The notes beneath the pieces were generated by a model, which was given only the letters and a program-made list of their open reading frames with translations, searched no databases and had not been told where the DNA came from. This document shows positions 12,131 through 23,487 of a stretch of DNA of 64,000 nucleotides, one piece after another. This DNA comes from Maratus speciosus (Eukaryota > Arthropoda > Arachnida > Araneae > Salticidae): positions 280,099,836 to 280,163,835 of the forward strand of contig OZ010792.1 of the NCBI GenBank assembly GCA_963932465.1, given 5' to 3'. The first letter of the stretch is position 1, and each line of letters begins with the position of its first letter. A program made the position numbers and the translations under genes.

Positions 12131-12149
12131 AATTTTTTAAAAACCTGTC

Positions 12150-13185
12150 TCTATCGCGTACTCAAAAGTATTCCGCTACATTATGGTCTATGAAAAAAAA
12201 CCCAAACATTTGCGATGTATTTTAATGTTGCTACACTATTTCAAACATAATGGAATTTATATGCATTATTGAGGTGCACTACAAGATGCTTATTGTAGAA
12301 TATGTTAGGTATAGTTGCACTTGCAGTTAGTTTGAAGGGGAATTTAAAAGAATTCCGTATATTATGGTCTATGGGGGAAAAATCGTTTGCTGTGTTTTTC
12401 AAGATGTTACACTTTTAAAAACACAATGAACTTGATATGACTTTTGAGGTACACTAAAACATGATTTATTTAGAATATGAATGCAAGGCATTTATCCGTT
12501 ATTTACAGGGTCAAACAAAAGGTTTCGAATATAAAACGGTCTACGAGGAAAAGCTATTTGCAGCGTATTTTAATTATGTTTTACTATTTCAAACTTTACT
12601 AGAAATTGATACACATTACAGACGTTTACTACAAGATGCTTGCTGTAGAATATGATGTGCATAGCATTTATTGTTCATTTACAGTGACATACAAAAATTT
12701 TCGAATACGGTACTGTATTCGGAGTATTGTCTATTTGGAAATTATTGATTGTTGAAAGCGTGTTTTCAGTTATGGCTTGCGTTTTTAATTTTAACTAAAT
12801 TTTTGCGTACTATGTGGTGTGCATAAATTATATAGATCATATACAGGGGTACACAAAAGAATTTATAACAATTACTGAGGGTGCGTGCGTATTGTTTAAA
12901 AGTGTTTTTTAATTTCTGGTATGCTCTTTAAAACTCAAAGATATTTAGTATATATATATTAAGAGATGTTTGTAGAATATAAATGCAGTATTATAGACGG
13001 CTATACAAAGAACTGGATACTGGACCGCCTATGAATAGTAATTCTCTGAATTGTAATTTCAGTAGTTTTAGGCGCGTTTTTGCCTGAACTAAATGTTAGC
13101 TTCATATGTGGCGTGTATAACAATCTGTACATAATATAGAAACAAGTCTCTACAAAAGAATTCTATCTAATTGAAAAACCTAAAA
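12150..13185. repeat. Degenerate ~172-bp tandem array
   Basis: Variants of ACAAGATGCTTGCTGTAGAA followed by ATATG and GCATTTAT recur near 12285, 12460, 12635 and 12970, with a further weak unit between them. Units also share a (G)GTCTA(T/C)G(A/G)GG-AAA box. Drift between units is high, so the array is old. It appears interrupted by the Penelope-like palindrome, because similar wording (ATAGATCATATACA-GG) occurs both at about 12832 and at 15468. Confidence 0.55.
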
Positions 13186-13639
13186 CTCAGAACGAGCTCA
13201 GAGTGGAATGACACATTCACCTTGCGATAAAATAACTAAAATTAAAAATCTGTTTACTAAAAAGGTGCATAAAAATTTATTAAAATATATTACGTTACAA
13301 AATGAACTGCTCTTTAAAAACTTAAAAATCATTGATGTTACAAATCATATGAAACAGAAAAGATGATTCCCGAGATCTTTCGATCGTAGACGTGATCATT
13401 TTCAAGGGATAGTTTCGCTGAAATGTCGCATTCATTGTGCTATTTATATACCAGTCTGGGAAAAAAGATCAGTCTATTATTTGTTGGGGATGTCTATGAA
13501 TTTGTTTCGTTCCGATGCTGGAGTGTTAGATATTTTTAAAATATTAAACCAAATCTGAGGTATGTCATAGGATAAAACATCATTTCATACACTATTTCCT
13601 TTCCTTAAAATCTCCAATGATTCCCTAATTCGCAAAGTA

Positions 13640-13905
13640 CAATAATCTGATATAGGTATAGTAACTTTTGCGTTCTCGAAATCTATTTTTAAATTTTGGC
13701 TTTGATTTAATCTTGAAAAATTTGGGTCGAAAAAATAGATGGTCGGTTAAACTTTATATCTCTCATGTGCTTCCCCAATCTTTCTTTAAATTTTCTAGTG
13801 GTTATATTTATGTTGCTTAACTCATTTTGTTTTTCCATTTTAAATGGGATAGATTAGACACCTGCAATTTCCTTATTAGGTGTAGGATCGATTTTCCTTT
13901 AATTA
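13640..13905 (-). pseudogene. Broken GIY-YIG endonuclease, left arm (inverted copy)
   Basis: Read on the minus strand, this mirrors the right arm. It gives NKEIAG, a stop, then SIPFKMEKQNELSN, followed by FKERLGKHMRDIKFNRPSI in the same frame, then frame-breaking changes. This copy keeps the R-x-FKERL-x-KH segment expected after the YIG motif, which the right arm has lost. The YIG tripeptide itself is altered here (SNIN). Each arm has decayed at different places, as expected for old, independently mutating copies. Confidence 0.55.
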
Positions 13906-13944
13906 AAGCTTTTAGTTTTGTTGGAATTAATTTAATTTCATTTG

Positions 13945-14345
13945 GGTATTAATTTAATAACCAAAACTCCAACAAAACTAAAAGCTTTAATTCAAAGAGA
14001 AATCGATCCCAAACCTAATAAGGAAATTGCAGGTTTCTATTCTATCTCATTTAAAACGGAAAAACAAAATGAGTTAAGCTACATAGGTATGAGAAAGATT
14101 GGAGGAGCACATGAGAGATATCAAGTTTAACCTACCATCTATTGCACTTTCAAGATTAAATCAACGCCAAAATTTAAAAATAGATTTCGAGAACGCAAAA
14201 GTTATTATATCTACACATCAGGTTATTATACTTTGAGAACTAGTGGATCAGTGGAAATTTTAAGTAAAGGAAATAGTGTATGTAATGATGTTTTCTACCG
14301 TGACATACCTCAGATTTGGTTTAAATATTTTAAAAATATCTAACA
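13945..14345 (+). pseudogene. Broken GIY-YIG endonuclease (Penelope-like C-terminus), right arm
   Basis: Frame 1 reads ...NKEIAGFYSISFK, about 8 residues, then SYIGM. The GFY and YIG tripeptides are the two hallmarks of the GIY-YIG nuclease core, at a normal distance. Near 14100 the reading shifts by one base, and the next frame gives EEHMRDIKFNLPSIALSRLN and then LKIDFENAKVI before a stop at 14234-14236. The H-x2-DIK and IDFENAKVI pieces resemble the later part of GIY-YIG domains in Penelope-like elements. In the live element the nuclease nicks DNA to prime reverse transcription. Here the frameshift and stop make it a pseudogene. A GIY-YIG domain of another mobile element cannot be excluded. 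Confidence 0.55.
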
Positions 14346-14491
14346 CTTCAGCATCGGAACGAAACAACTTCATAGGCACACCCAACAAATAATAGATTGA
14401 TCCCTTTTCCCAGGCTGGTATATAAATAGCACAGTGAATACGACATTTCAGTGAAACTGTCCCTTGAAAATGATCGCGGTTGCGATCGTAA

Positions 14492-15455
14492 GATCTCGGG
14501 AATCATCTTTTCTTTTTCATATTACTTTTAACATCAATGGTTTTTAAGTTTTAAAAGACCAGTTCGATTTGTAACGAAATATGTTTTAATAAATTTTTAT
14601 GCACCTTTTTAGCAAAAAGATTTTTAATTTTAGTTACGTTTCTATCTATTGGCAGAAACTGCTGAGGGTGAATTTTCAACTGTGTTATATGTTTTTTTAG
14701 TAAACTAAAATTTCAGAAAACTATGTAGAAAAGAGTCTCGGGAATCATCTTTTCTGTTTCATATGACTTTTAACATCAATGGTTTTTAAGTTTTAAAAGA
14801 CCAGTTCGATTTGTAACGAAATATGTTTTAATAAATTTTTATGCACCTTTTCAGTAAACAGATTTTTAATTTTAGTTACGTTTCTATCTATTGGCAGAAA
14901 TTGCTGAAGATTAATTTTCAACTGTGTTATATGTTTTTTAGTAAACTAAAATTTCAGAAAACTATGTAAAAAAGAATCTCGGGAATCAACTTTTCTGTTT
15001 CATATGACTTTTAACATCAATGGTTTTTAAGTTTTAAAAGACCAGTTCGATGTGTAACGAAATATGTTTTAATAAATTTTTATGCACCTTTTCAGTAAAC
15101 AGATTTTTAATTTTAGTTACGTTTCTATCTATTGGCAGAAATTGCTGAGGGTGAATTTTCAACTGTGTTATATGTTTTTTTAGTAAACTAAAATTTCAGA
15201 AAACTATGTAGAAAAGAATCTCGGGAATCATCTTTTCTGTTTCATATGACTTTTAACATCAATGGTTTTTAAGTTTTAAAAGACCAGTTCGATTTGTAAC
15301 GAAATATGTTTTAATAAATTTTTATGCACCTTTTTAGTCAACAGATTTTTAATTTTAGTTACGTTTCTATCTATTGGCAGAAATTGCTAAGGGTGAATTT
15401 TCAACTGTGTTATATGTTTTTTAGTAAACTAAAATTTTAGAAAACTATGTAGAAC
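14492..15455. repeat. Four 242-bp tandem repeats
   Basis: Units start at about 14492, 14734, 14976 and 15218 with (A/G)TCTCGGGAATCATCTTTTC and end near ...AAACTATGTAGAAAAGA. Similarity between units is very high, with only a few differences each, far less drift than in the neighbouring 172-bp array, so this is a recent amplification. The first unit overlaps the right arm of the Penelope-like palindrome, so the array grew from that element's end. No frame. Confidence 0.85.
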
Positions 15456-16350
15456 ATATACAAATCTATAGATCATATACAAGGCTGCACAGAAAAATTG
15501 GAGCACTTTTCCGGCTATGGACAGTAATTATGGGAAGCTCGTTTTCAAATATGTTATGCGATTTTTTTTTTTCTTTTAAAGTTTACTTGAATATCTTCTT
15601 TACATTATTAAACGTAGGAGTTTTGTTAAAGTATTACGGAAGTGTTGGAATGTGTTTCATAATTTAAATTGACGCATGATTTTTCTTTATTGTTAATAAT
15701 AATTTTTTTGGAGCGAAAGGACTATTTTCTATATATTATCAATTTTGTCCAGGGGGATCGTATAAAAATGAAAAAAGTATAACGTTTTGAAAATTAAAGG
15801 GAGGATTATTTCATTTACATAATTGCTACCTTACTTTAAATACTTTTTGCAATTTGCATTTCCAATTTATCTCAGCCAGGTAAAAAAAAAATAAAGCGCA
15901 CCCGCCCCCTCCCCTCCCCCGTGTACACACAAGGATGGGTCTGTAGTTTTTAAAAGTTTGTTTTCTTTTCGTCCCAGAAATGTAAATGATCTTTCAGTCG
16001 CCTCGTTTGTTCCCCAGAAAAACATTTATAAGCTCCAGACACAGAAAATATTAGAAATCATACATTAGGCACTAGTGCCATGGGTTCTGCGTTTCATCAT
16101 AGACTGCATTAATAAAAATATATGCATATGAATAAGTAATTCTTTATATGGTCTTTTCGCAAAAAAGTTATGGTAATCTTGCATTGAAAATTTTAACATA
16201 TATCGATTTTTGGCGACAGAATAGGTACTACTTTTTATTACCAGAAAAATGGTTTTATATTTGTGATAAAATTATACTCGATCATAAAAAGAAACATGAA
16301 CTTTTTTTTGTTTTACTGTCATTCCTTTCTTCTTCTTCTTATTATTATTA
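15456..16350. other. Resumed old array and unassigned DNA
   Basis: The first ~80 bp recall the ~172-bp array (CATATACAAGGCTGCACA), consistent with the array having been split. The rest is AT-rich with a C-rich patch (CCCGCCCCCTCCCCTCCCCC at about 15902) and a TTC/TTA microsatellite at 16327-16356. No gene seen. Confidence 0.4.
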
Positions 16351-16352
16351 TT

Positions 16353-17172
16353 ATTAGCCCCCGGTATGCTATTTCTTTCTCCCAACAATTAAAGTGTCCT
16401 CTCCAAAAAATAACGTTCCGTTATATAAGCTAGTCGTAAAACAAAGAAGATGTATCATTGTACAGGACAATCTCTACTGCAATTTTTTAAGCTTCTAAGC
16501 ATCGCACACTTTCAATTTTCATACCGCCATGTAAAGGGAAAAAGGTACTTTTAAATGCAATTTGTTTGAAAGCTGCATCTCAATTCATTTGTGAGATATT
16601 AAGTTTTTTCTAGTTTTTAACACCATTTCTTTAAGTTGGCAACTCGCGTACTCCATTTCTGCAGAAAGTAAAGGAAAAATAGTTGGAAAATAGTAGATTA
16701 TTATCTTTTTGTTGCCATTTTCCCTTAAAAACTGAAAAAAAAAATTAAAGTATGTGCATTTTGAAAAAATATAAATAAAGGATTTCTGATAAAACATGGA
16801 GCTATATTAAACGATATTTAATTTTAAGCATCTATATTAATTTTACAAACACATGAAGCATATGAATCATTAGACAGCCGATTTTTTCGCCGAGTTTCTT
16901 GAAGAACGAGATTGCTTTTTACTGTAATTGTGTAGCATTCTGGATTAGAGACGTCAAATGCATACTTTTCTGTAGATGTTGTTTAAGACTGGGTTGTAAA
17001 TATGGAATTCTTCAACGGATGCGAAAGACGTCATTTTATATAAAATAAATGCATGTGTTTGAAGTTTTAAAAATAGAATTTATTTTGTACTATGTATATT
17101 TATATACATATATATTTTTTTTTCTTCGAGCGCGACACTAAATTCTGAAAAAGCAGAATTCCTGTTTTCTAG
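16353..17172 (+). mobile_element. Helitron-like element, AATTCTG-hairpin family (copy 1)
   Basis: It begins ATTAGCCCCCGGTATGCTAT within a TTA microsatellite. It ends with the hairpin AATTCTG-AAAAAG-CAGAATT, eleven bases (CCTGTTTTCTA and so on), and CTAG|T at 17169-17172. A 3' hairpin shortly before CTAG|T is the Helitron signature. The interior is non-coding and is shared along its length with 56521-57336 and, reversed, with 24579-25675. It is a non-autonomous relative of a Helentron-type element. Confidence 0.65.
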
Positions 17173-17174
17173 TT

Positions 17175-18375
17175 ATTATTATTTAAGCCACATATTAGAA
17201 ATAATTTTCGGAAGCTGTAAATTTTGCCCTTCAAATAATTGTTAAAATTTGGTACGAAGGTTAATTATAGAAAAAAAATGAAAAAGAAATTTTTTTTTTT
17301 AAGTTTTCGTTTACTTTTAGATAGTTTTCAGCAAAATATTGCATGAATACTAGAAGAAAGTATATGTTTTCTTTAAAAGTTAAACTAATTTTTTCTTTTT
17401 TCCAGTTTTTTGAATATTAATCAAATAATTTTTCAGGTTACAATGAAATTTAATTTCAACTGAAATGATTAATAATAATAATAATAATAAACTCAAATAA
17501 AAGATAAAATATTAAATCATTTTTTAAAAGTAGAGCACTTACAATTAAATACTGATAGGAAAATAAAGAGAGAGAGAAAAAGAAGAAGAAAGAAAAAAGT
17601 TCGGATAGTATATGGATTGGTTCTAGCTCATGAGTTTACTTTTAATAATAATTTTTAAAAACTCCTCCTGAGTCATAATTAATTTCTCTATAAAAGTTAA
17701 ATTTCATTTTCATTATATAATGAAAATGAAATTTTCACTGAAAGTCCATTTTGTGTGCAGCAACTCTCTTAAATTCTACTCTTCAAGGGGTCGATTTAAT
17801 CCAGATGGTTCGGAGAAATATTTTTTCTTTTCTTTTTTTTTTTTTAAATTGTCTAATTTTTGAGGTTTTTAAATTTTTTATTTTTAAAATGTTCATTATC
17901 CGAGAGAAATTTAATTCATATTTTGAAATAACCGCTTTTATCTATTATTAACAGATTTTAAAAAGCCCAAATAATAATATTTTCAAATACTGTGTTTTCA
18001 ATTGAAACATATAGTTACACGGGAATATTGGGAAAAAAATCCTGTACTTACGTTAGTTATGACTTAAAAAGTATCAGGCTTTCTCACTGTAAGCAATAAT
18101 TAAAATATATTTTAGAAAGCAAACTAAAATTTACAACGTTAACATTACATTAAATCACAAACGGCCGTTTCAAAGATACTCCGATCCCCTTCATGAGTGT
18201 GGAATAAGCATAAAAAAAAAGTAAAAACAAAAATAAAAAAATAAAAACATTCAAAATTAAAACTGGTTCAAAGAACCCCTTCAGATATACATGTCTTAAA
18301 TTTGTGTTTAATTTATTTTTTTATTGTTTTATTTACTGATTGACGAATGCTTTAATTTCGTTATGAAATCTAAGC
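17175..18375. other. AT-rich DNA with small repeats
   Basis: Holds an AAT microsatellite (about 17471-17489), a purine-rich tract (about 17566-17600) and a small palindrome (ATTTCATTTTCATTATATAA and its complement at 17700-17731). No gene recognised. Confidence 0.4.
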
Positions 18376-18391
18376 TGTAAACAAATGCTGA

Positions 18392-18615
18392 GCTACACTA
18401 TATGGCCAAAGTGACCGGTCACTTGCAATTTTAGAATTTTTGTTAAATATCTAGAAAAATACATGAAGAATTAACCTGAAACTGGAGGTGTGTAAACAGT
18501 ACAGTATAAGTCATATATTTCCGCGAAGATTTTTTTCCCGAAACCCCATAGGGGACCGTCAACAAATTGAAAAAGAACGAATATCTTTTGGATAACCCTG
18601 TAAAAAATAATGTAG
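18392..18615. mobile_element. Possible mariner/MITE ends
   Basis: ACACTATATGGCCAAAGTGA at 18394 resembles Tc1/mariner TIRs that start CACTATATxGCCAAAA. The minus strand from about 18602 starts TACAGGGTTATCCAAAAGAT, a common MITE/mariner end. The two ends do not match each other, so they are probably halves of different elements. Frames on both strands (up to 113 codons on the minus strand, 18471-18812) overlap each other and have no domain. Confidence 0.3.
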
Positions 18616-18899
18616 CAAAAGCGTTCAAACTCGAGATTATTAATAAGTGGTTTATTGTAATATACTGTGTTCCTTTTTATGAGGATAGCATGTATACGCG
18701 TAGAGAAATGAAGGTTTTTATAAAAACAGTCCCAAATCTCGCCAAGTTTTTTGCTTATAATTTGCAGAGTTCTTAATATAAAGAAAAAAGTTCTTTTTAG
18801 AAAATGTGACAAACAATATTGTACATAATACCCTGCAATCAGAATGAAAAATAATAAAAATTGTATGAAAAATGAGCAGGCTTACTAAATAATTATTCA

Positions 18900-19940
18900 T
18901 TGCGCATGCTCGAACGTAATCAAAATATAATTTGCATAATGTGTTAGCTAAATGTATAGAGCAACTTTTGTGAAAGTCTCAGAAACATAGTTTGAAATGT
19001 CTGATAATAATTATAAGCAAAAAACTTGACGTGCGTTCGTACTATAGGTGCGTTCGTACTATAACTAGTTTTATAAATATTTTTTTGCATCGCATATTGT
19101 ACGAATGTATATTTTAGTGCACTTCATAAGTGCATATCAATTTCCTTCAGTTCGGAAGGCTGTAACATCGTTAAAATGCGGTTGACATATTTTTTTCCCA
19201 TTGGCGGTAATGTAACGAAAAACTTTTGACTGTCCCTGTAATTAAACTATACATCCTATTTTCATAAAATTTCTTTCAAAATTTTGTCGAGTCATTTCAA
19301 TTATATATTTAAAATTCCAGACCATTCGGTTGGGTAGTTTTTGCTCTGTTATATGTGGACAGACGGACCAAACGACGACTATAGGTGCTACATATTTATG
19401 TATAATTACGAATGCACCTAAAAATTGACATTGCTATCTTCAGATTCCTACTATCTCCTTTTTCTTTTACAAAGTGACAAAAATAGCTTCCATGACGATG
19501 AGTGTCATTGTTGTAAAACTAGTTTTACAGGCATTTGTGAATAATGAATGGTAATATAATGGCTTGTAGAGTCTGGAATGGTCAAAGAAAATTCTTTTCG
19601 AAGTTAATTGGAAATTCGTCCCGAACATGAAAAAGAAAAAAAAATTTCATTAGTTCGAAACCTGGCTAAATAATTTTCGTCGACCCGTATCCGACATACA
19701 CTTCACCTCGAAACCTGAAACTCGAAATGAAAGAAAATATATCCATATTTAACGCATTTATGGAAAAACATTCTTTAATTATATCTCTAACATAAATTTT
19801 ACCTTCTATGAAGAAAAATGAAAAATACAGTGAAAGGCTGTGTAAGCGGACCACAAGCGGGAATCACTTCCTGGTCAACTTAAACAAATGGACAACTTAT
19901 AAATGTACCCAATTTATAAAAGCCTCACCGAGTGCAATCT
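18900..19940. other. Unassigned DNA with a duplicated 17-mer
   Basis: GTGCGTTCGTACTATA occurs twice in tandem at 19031-19062. The second copy runs into sequence shared with 3671-3720. The rest is unassigned. Confidence 0.4.
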
Positions 19941-19945
19941 TTTAA

Positions 19946-20142
19946 CCTTTTCAGGGGCAAAGTATTTCTATTCTTAAAATGTTGAAGTGCTAGATTGTCA
20001 CCAGAATTTTCAAACAAATTTATTTGAAACTAAGTACTTTGCGTACTTTACATACTTTATCACATACTTTATTCTGGTGCAAATGTGGCCTTTAGGGATT
20101 AAAATTAAGTGGTCGAAAAATGAACCACCGCCCTTCAAGGGG
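19946..20142. mobile_element. TTAA-flanked piggyBac-like MITE (copy 1)
   Basis: A 197-bp unit bounded by TTAA on both sides, with ends CCTTTTCAGGGGCAAAGTA and ...CCGCCCTTCAAGGGG. TTAA duplication and a CC(C)TTT start are typical of piggyBac-type elements. A reversed copy of nearly the same length lies at 28107-28302; both contain ACTTAATTTTAAT or its complement and CACCAGAAT or its complement. Non-coding. Confidence 0.65.
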
Positions 20143-20194
20143 TTAAAGAACTCAACTTAGTCAGGTGGACAAGATACAAGATCAACTTAGTAGG

Positions 20195-20915
20195 TTTTAA
20201 GATATATATATATATATATACATTACATGGTCATAGGTTATTCAGAATTCTCAAATGTGCAAAATCTAAACTTTTTCGTGCGAATTCTTGTTAATATGTT
20301 AGGCCTTGTAATATTTTCCAGCAGGGGGCGAAGTTGTCCATTTGGAAGGAACATTTAGTTCAATTGGTTGATATGTTGTCAAGATCCGCGCAATTCCCTT
20401 CTTTTCCAGCCTAATATTTATTACTTTCTCATTTCAAAATTGAACCACCTTTACGAGCAAAATTGCTGATTTTATATTTTCTGTAAGCGTTTGTGGAAAA
20501 TATACCCATGGCTTCAACCAAATCCTTTTTTCATCATTGATCCTGGACCGTCAGTCAATAGCTAAATAACCAGTAAAATTCAAGTTGCCTCCTTTTTTGA
20601 CAGCTGTGTCCCCTACTGGGAAGAATACAAATTACTTCCTTATGTACTCGGGACAGGCCGAAATCCCGTGGCTTTTTACGAAACTGAATTGCTAAAAGGG
20701 TCCCTGTCGCCCGGTCGGGCATTTGTAGCGTATAATGGCGTCATAAGTAACATCCCGGGGCCTTTATACCAGATGGACCTGATTTTAAAAAGGATATCAT
20801 TTAAAGAAGATTAATAAATTAGGTTCCCAAAGATCTCGTCTTACTCGTCTTACTCGTAACTAAAGTTGTAAACGTAAACTCGTGCATGCCGTAGCGAATC
20901 ACCCTGTATATATAT
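20195..20915. other. Unassigned DNA with a GC-richer patch and one mariner-like end
   Basis: A TA microsatellite lies at 20201-20221. From about 20600 to 20780 the base composition rises (CTGTCGCCCGGTCGGGCATT and CCCGGGGCC are visible) without a long frame. At 20895-20911 the right end ...AATCACCCTGTATA reads, on the minus strand, TATACAGGGTGATTCGCTAC, a Tc1/mariner-like TIR. No matching left end was found. Confidence 0.35.
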
Positions 20916-20919
20916 ATAT

Positions 20920-21570
20920 ATTATAGGTTTTTTTCATTTGAAAAAAACACTCTGGAACTTTTCTTGAAAAATCGGTTCAACCCAAACCCAACCCACAAGG
21001 GTCAAAACCCAATCCGAAAGTCACCCGAACCAGAAACAATTATCACTATTCTGATCCGAGCCAAAAAAACGGGTCGATCGGCTTTGAGTAAAATCAGGTT
21101 ATCCGATCCGATGCAAATCTCTAATCATGCTGCGTTGTGATTTTGGGATTATCGCCCAGTAAAGCTTTTCGAACAAGGACATCGTATTTATTTACGATCC
21201 TCCACGATTCATTCACTCCACTGAAAGATAAAGATTTCAATATCTTTAGGGGTTTCTCTCATTATTAATCTTATTAAAAATGAGATCAATCTTATTAGTG
21301 ATTTCATAGTAAAAACCTTGACACAATAGGTTTTTTAACACTAGAATAATCGAGGCCATCATTTTGATGAGTTTGAGATTTCTTCTTGAAATAAACAAAA
21401 ACTACTTTGCCGAAGTTCATGTGCTTGCTTACATATAAAAATGACAGAAATATTTCAAACTATTACAGATATACTATTATAATCTAATAGTCATTGATTG
21501 CATTAATTTCGATGATCTGTGCATAAGACATGCATATGTACCAAAATGTGCCAAAACGACAAACCTGCAT
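20920..21570. other. Unassigned DNA with an ACCC-rich stretch
   Basis: About 20970-21110 carries repeated CCCAA/CCCGAACC words ending in opposing GGGTCGATCGG wording, as in degenerate hAT/MITE ends. Nothing further recognised. Confidence 0.3.
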
Positions 21571-21576
21571 ACTCAG

Positions 21577-21624
<48 letters not shown>
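21577..21624. repeat. (TA)n microsatellite
   Basis: About 48 bp of uninterrupted TA dinucleotides. It abuts a TTAA and a piggyBac-like MITE start. Confidence 0.95.
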
Positions 21625-21627
<3 letters not shown>

Positions 21628-21628
21628 A

Positions 21629-21660
21629 CCCTTTCACGACTAAGGGAAACGTTTTCCCCC
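21629..21660. mobile_element. piggyBac-like MITE left end
   Basis: TTAA at 21625-21628 is followed by CCCTTTCACGACTAAGGG, an internally palindromic piggyBac-type start. No matching right end was found within several kb, so it is a solo or truncated end. Confidence 0.35.
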
Positions 21661-21699
21661 ATTTTAAAATTGCTGATTGTCGCATTTAATTATAACCTT

Positions 21700-23035
21700 A
21701 TCTGCATTTTTTATACAGACTGTCAAAATAGAATGTATGGCGAACGCAATTACGTAAAAGATGTGCAAATTGTACTAAACGACGCATAGAAAATAGGACG
21801 CATAATATATGTACTATGTGCAATGTCCATCTTTGCTTCCCAATCAAACTAAATTGCTTCATAGAATATCATAATCAGCACATCATTTTGTATAGTAATA
21901 TAATGTTATTTTAGTTAACATTTTGTTATAATAAACCAACAAATAAAAGACATTGCATAATAAGTCTAACTATAATTTGTGTTACGTTTATAGTCCAATA
22001 TGAAAATACTTCCCAGAAAATTCCAAAAAAAAAAACTACACACTGTTATGTATTTTTCTTATGATTTTCATTTATTTTACATCTAAACAAGCTAAAATAA
22101 ATAATTACATTAGGTAATTCGGCATGTAAACCGAATATCGTCTTCAAGTATTCGACCGAATAACTACGGATAGGTATTTTCTTTAAAGTACAAGAACTCT
22201 CTTTTATTTAGAAGTAGAGTAGGCTAAATGATGAATTTCAATATTATGTGCATGAGTCCGGAGTTCAGCTACACTACAAAAAACAAGTCAAAGGTCAATT
22301 TTAATAAAGAAAAAAGAAAAACTTTTTCCTTCCTAAAATAGTCTACTACATAGAGGTAAAATCAAAACGACTGTCCACAATAGAGAGGAAGAAAGTAAGG
22401 AGGAATGGCATCTTTCCCTTATAATTTAATTTTAATTCTTTCTACATTAGTTTTTTATTTAAATTTATTTAATGCGTTTTTTTTAAATATGCACATCAAA
22501 TAAGTATACCCCTGTGCCTATCCTATAGTTTTTATATCCATTAAGTTAAAATCGCTTAATTTTTTTATCTTCATCACCACAAAGTTAAATCATTATCTAA
22601 ATATCAATAATTTGACAGAAAATAAGTTAAATGTACTAACTGATATATATTTTGTATTTGAGAACATTTCTATTCAATATGTTTATAGTTAGAGAATGAG
22701 CTTAATGATAACATTGTTTCTTTTTATTTGAATGAACTTTTGTTTTCTGACAATCTTTATCCTTAATAATAGCCTGTATAGTTAAATTAATGAATTTGTG
22801 AGTAGAAAGAAGTAATTTTTTTTTGTCTAATTGGATTTAAGAATAATAATGTAACTGAATTAAATTATTAAGAATTTAATTTTAATTAAATTTTACTTAA
22901 AAAGGTAATACTATACGGAAAATTGTTTATTAAAACTTTTTAAGTATTCGGTTGCCAAATGCTGAATATTCGGTGAACACTTTGACCGAAGCTTCGGTAT
23001 TCGATAAAATCCCTGCTTCGGTCAATCCCTAATAT
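21700..23035. other. AT-rich DNA bounded by TTCGG-rich hAT-like ends
   Basis: TTCGG/CCGAA words cluster at about 22118-22175 and 22945-23015, and the right cluster ends GGTCAATCCCTAATATAA. Similar FR-rich ends (GGTCGATCC-TA) close the element near 41400. A degenerate non-autonomous element of about 0.9 kb is possible. The rest is AT-rich and featureless. Confidence 0.35.
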
Positions 23036-23487
23036 AAAACAACATTTTTTTCTCGCCTCATAACAATTCTTCATAATATATTTTAAAATTTTATTTTTTT
23101 AGTTAACTAGTTCTTTCAGGTTTATTTTTTAGTTAAAGTGTTCCCATTTTTCATACTTGTTAAACGCTTTGTTTCCCGGTACAAAAAGTTTACGTTGTTA
23201 TTGTTAATAAGAAAAATTTTGGCTGCATTTCATTTTACTAATGCAAAAATTAGAATGAAACATTAGAAACTTAACTTCGTTTTAAAAATTAATTATGTAT
23301 TTTTTTTTAATGTTAACATAGAGAACGTTTCTTGAATACGCGTTCATACGAATTGTAATTAAATAGGTATATATGCAATGTAGGCAATGCTGGTTTCTCT
23401 TGTGTTATTGATCATACCGATTTTTTAGTGATTGAAAACAATAACACCTTGGTTTTAAAATGATAATAAAGCTTATTATTAATATTA

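Larger units (their letters stand above)
13212..14668. mobile_element. Palindromic Penelope-like retroelement remnant
   Basis: Two inverted copies of a ~720-bp segment meet near 13945. Matching marks in both arms include GATGATTCCCGAGATC (left) against its reverse complement, CGATCGTA, TATTTATATACCAG, CCAAATCTGAGGTATGTCA and the central AGCTTTTAGTTTTGTTGGA. Both arms encode pieces of a GIY-YIG-type nuclease, pointing outward from the centre. GIY-YIG endonucleases are the usual C-terminal domain of Penelope-like elements, which are often found as inverted or tandem partial copies. No reverse-transcriptase segment was seen, so only the 3' part is present. Confidence 0.55.

Noticed and set aside
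12150..15455. Hammerhead ribozyme motif expected in Penelope-like repeats
   Set aside because: No CTGATGA with a following GAAA at suitable spacing was seen by eye on either strand in this stretch. A covariance search was not possible.
18471..18812. 113-codon minus-strand frame overlapping a plus-strand frame
   Set aside because: Overlapping frames on both strands, aromatic-rich composition from AT-rich DNA, and overlap with possible MITE ends.
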